Positions 63,773 to 64,000 of a DNA stretch of 64,000 nt are shown here, piece by piece. The notes under the pieces are model-generated. The model ran no database searches and was not told the DNA's origin. It saw only the letters and a list, made by a program, of their open reading frames with translations. The translations under genes were made by a program, and so were the position numbers. Positions within the stretch are counted from its first letter, which is position 1, and every line of letters begins with the position of its first letter. This DNA comes from Vanilla planifolia (lineage: Eukaryota > Streptophyta > Magnoliopsida > Asparagales > Orchidaceae), in assembly GCA_023846275.1 (NCBI GenBank), contig CM043870.1, forward strand, positions 7,935,527-7,999,526. Reading direction: 5' to 3'.

Positions 63773-64000
63773 GCCCTAAACTCTGGTTTGAAATTTCTAT
63801 GCAGCTTTTTAATAAAAATTAATATTAATTTTTATTCTGTTAATTTAGAAAATTCTAAATTTAATTATATCTGTTAAATCATTTACCTCATTTGACAAGG
63901 CAAAATTAGCAAATCTAAAAAATTACAGAAAAATTAATAACTTAAATTAATAAACTTATTAAAATAATTTCTTAGCACTTTTTGTAGATATATAGATCAA

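Noticed and set aside
1..64000. tRNA, rRNA, snoRNA or CRISPR-like structures
   Set aside because: None seen by eye. The tandem repeats found lack the regular spacers of a CRISPR array, and this is plant nuclear DNA. A covariance-model scan would be needed to exclude small RNA genes.

Overview
The window is nuclear DNA from a flowering plant. Five intron-containing genes with clear plant orthologues lie in very AT-rich sequence full of decayed retrotransposons. Splice sites are of the GT-AG type, and coding exons are more GC-rich than their surroundings. The gene set (LSM1, COQ9, a plant-type GH28 protein, UBP1, an FLZ zinc-finger protein) and the dense LINE and Ty3/gypsy relics fit an angiosperm with long introns. 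A monocot is possible, but I cannot name the species.

Layout. 1-4500: AT-rich intergenic DNA with a GA microsatellite and one copy of a dispersed repeat rich in GTACGATA-like motifs. 5029-13066 (+): LSM1, 5 exons, 128 aa, with two introns of about 3.7 kb that hold repeats. 13991-18206 (-): COQ9, 6 exons, 294 aa, tail to tail with LSM1. 18400-26100: intergenic, dominated by a decayed minus-strand Ty3/gypsy element (gag-like, protease, RT). 26342-48445 (+): a GH28 polygalacturonase-like gene, 5 exons, 493 aa, spread over 22 kb. Its introns hold a second copy of the dispersed repeat, LINE fragments, a LINE split by a chromovirus-like gypsy element with two LTRs, and other LTR-like sequence. 49238-62540 (+): a UBP1-type RNA-binding protein, 12 exons, 454 aa, with one 9.2-kb intron carrying a gypsy integrase relic between LTR-like repeats. 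62986-63693 (-): an FLZ (DUF581) protein, 2 exons, 146 aa, tail to tail with UBP1.

The genes do not form a pathway or cluster. LSM1 (mRNA decapping) and UBP1 (U-rich RNA binding, stress granules) both act in cytoplasmic mRNA fate, COQ9 in mitochondrial ubiquinone synthesis, GH28 probably at the cell wall, and FLZ in SnRK1 signalling. That is ordinary plant gene order, not a functional unit. Exon joins were built by hand from reading frame, GT-AG sites and similarity to remembered plant families; every join keeps frame. The most interesting material is the nested transposon history inside the introns, several unusual tandem repeats, and the altered active site of the GH28 protein. I found no RNA genes, CRISPR arrays or novel multi-gene system.
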